DNA of 41,430 nucleotides from an uncultured Prevotellaceae bacterium. GTDB lineage: Bacteria > Bacteroidota > Bacteroidia > Bacteroidales > Bacteroidaceae. Within the stretch, counting starts at the first letter, position 1, and every line of letters begins with the position of its first letter. The stretch covers positions 1 through 41,430 of the forward strand of contig CALDLA010000029.1 in NCBI GenBank assembly GCA_937898415.1. The letters run 5' to 3'. The notes below the pieces were generated by a model, which saw only the letters and a list, made by a program, of their open reading frames with translations, ran no database searches and had not been told where the DNA came from. Of the stretch, positions 41,270 through 41,430 are shown piece after piece. The translations under genes were made by a program, and so were the position numbers.

Positions 41270-41430
41270 ATGAACGTAATTACAAAGACCCTTCAATTGG
41301 CTGATGGAAGGACCATCACCATTGAAACCGGGAAAGTGGCAAAACAGGCCGATGGTGCCGTCATGCTGACGATGAACAACACCGTACTCCTGGCCACTGT
41401 TTGTGCCGCAAAAGATGCAGTTCCCGGAAC
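41270..41430 (+). CDS. pnp: Polyribonucleotide nucleotidyltransferase, N-terminal part
   Basis: Only the first 53 complete codons are in the window; the gene runs off the right edge. The start MNVITKTLQLADGRTITIETG, then GAVMLTMNNTVLLATVCAAKDA, is the first RNase PH-like domain of PNPase, the 3'-5' phosphorolytic exoribonuclease. The ATG is preceded by a 5' leader with a short hairpin. Confidence 0.92.
   Translation, partial: MNVITKTLQLADGRTITIETGKVAKQADGAVMLTMNNTVLLATVCAAKDAVPG

Noticed and set aside
1..41430. tRNA genes, insertion sequences or classical riboswitches
   Set aside because: No cloverleaf with CCA-type ends, transposase frame or recognisable riboswitch core was seen on either strand; small structured RNAs could still be missed without a covariance search.

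Overview
The window looks like a chromosomal segment of a Bacteroidales bacterium, most likely Prevotella or a close relative. The signs are: promoters of the Bacteroidetes type (TTTG, about 20 bases, TAnnTTTG) before many genes; BACON-domain proteins and a DUF4271 protein; type IX secretion (T9SS) type A C-terminal sorting domains; and an argR-acyltransferase-argG-argC / argD-proC arginine gene set like the one in Bacteroides. No tRNA, insertion sequence, phage gene or CRISPR array was seen. Everything was read by eye; no searches were run.

Left edge (1-350): a strong leftward promoter with a leader resembling a Bacteroidales rRNA leader, then the rightward argR promoter. A near-consensus ARG box ends on the argR start codon. 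Arginine block part 1 (351-3739): argR, a GNAT acyltransferase that is probably the N-acylglutamate synthase, argG and argC. A long inverted repeat lies between the acyltransferase and argG.

Island (3740-about 22130): where argD would be expected there are about 18 kb of large secreted proteins. The first gene encodes an unusual one-protein regulator: signal peptide, kelch-like beta-propeller, one membrane helix, and a cytoplasmic AraC-type DNA-binding domain. Three transcription units follow (A 5586-10243, B 10379-15841, C 16027-21884). Each is preceded by the same 35-bp inverted repeat (13-bp arms, 9-bp spacer) and a TACTTTTG promoter element. Each unit starts with a protein carrying a T9SS-type C-terminal domain, whose stop codon overlaps the start of a partner without that domain (ATGA). 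The lead proteins of units B and C are kelch-like proteins that resemble the sensor half of the regulator. The partners in A and C are paralogous giant proteins with about four BACON repeats. My best candidate for an undescribed system is therefore a membrane-spanning kelch-AraC regulator controlling secreted kelch/BACON proteins related to its own sensor, through a repeated operator. This is inference from domain order, homology visible by eye and repeats.

Island exit (21885-22739): a terminator, four palindromic direct repeats with an exact 22-bp period, and an HU-like gene with a 10-bp inverted repeat flanking its -33 box. Arginine/proline block part 2 (22740-24646): argD and proC. A leftward housekeeping operon follows (31022-24661): M16 protease, metK, DUF4271 protein, hemD, rnpA, yidD, with xerD upstream. 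A rightward operon (32208-37963) carries a CoA-transferase, an XRE-cupin regulator, an acyl-CoA synthetase, proB and proA. A leftward operon (41109-37960) encodes a thioredoxin-fold lipoprotein lacking CXXC, a sialate O-acetylesterase-type enzyme and a zinc-ribbon Nudix hydrolase. The window ends in the start of pnp.
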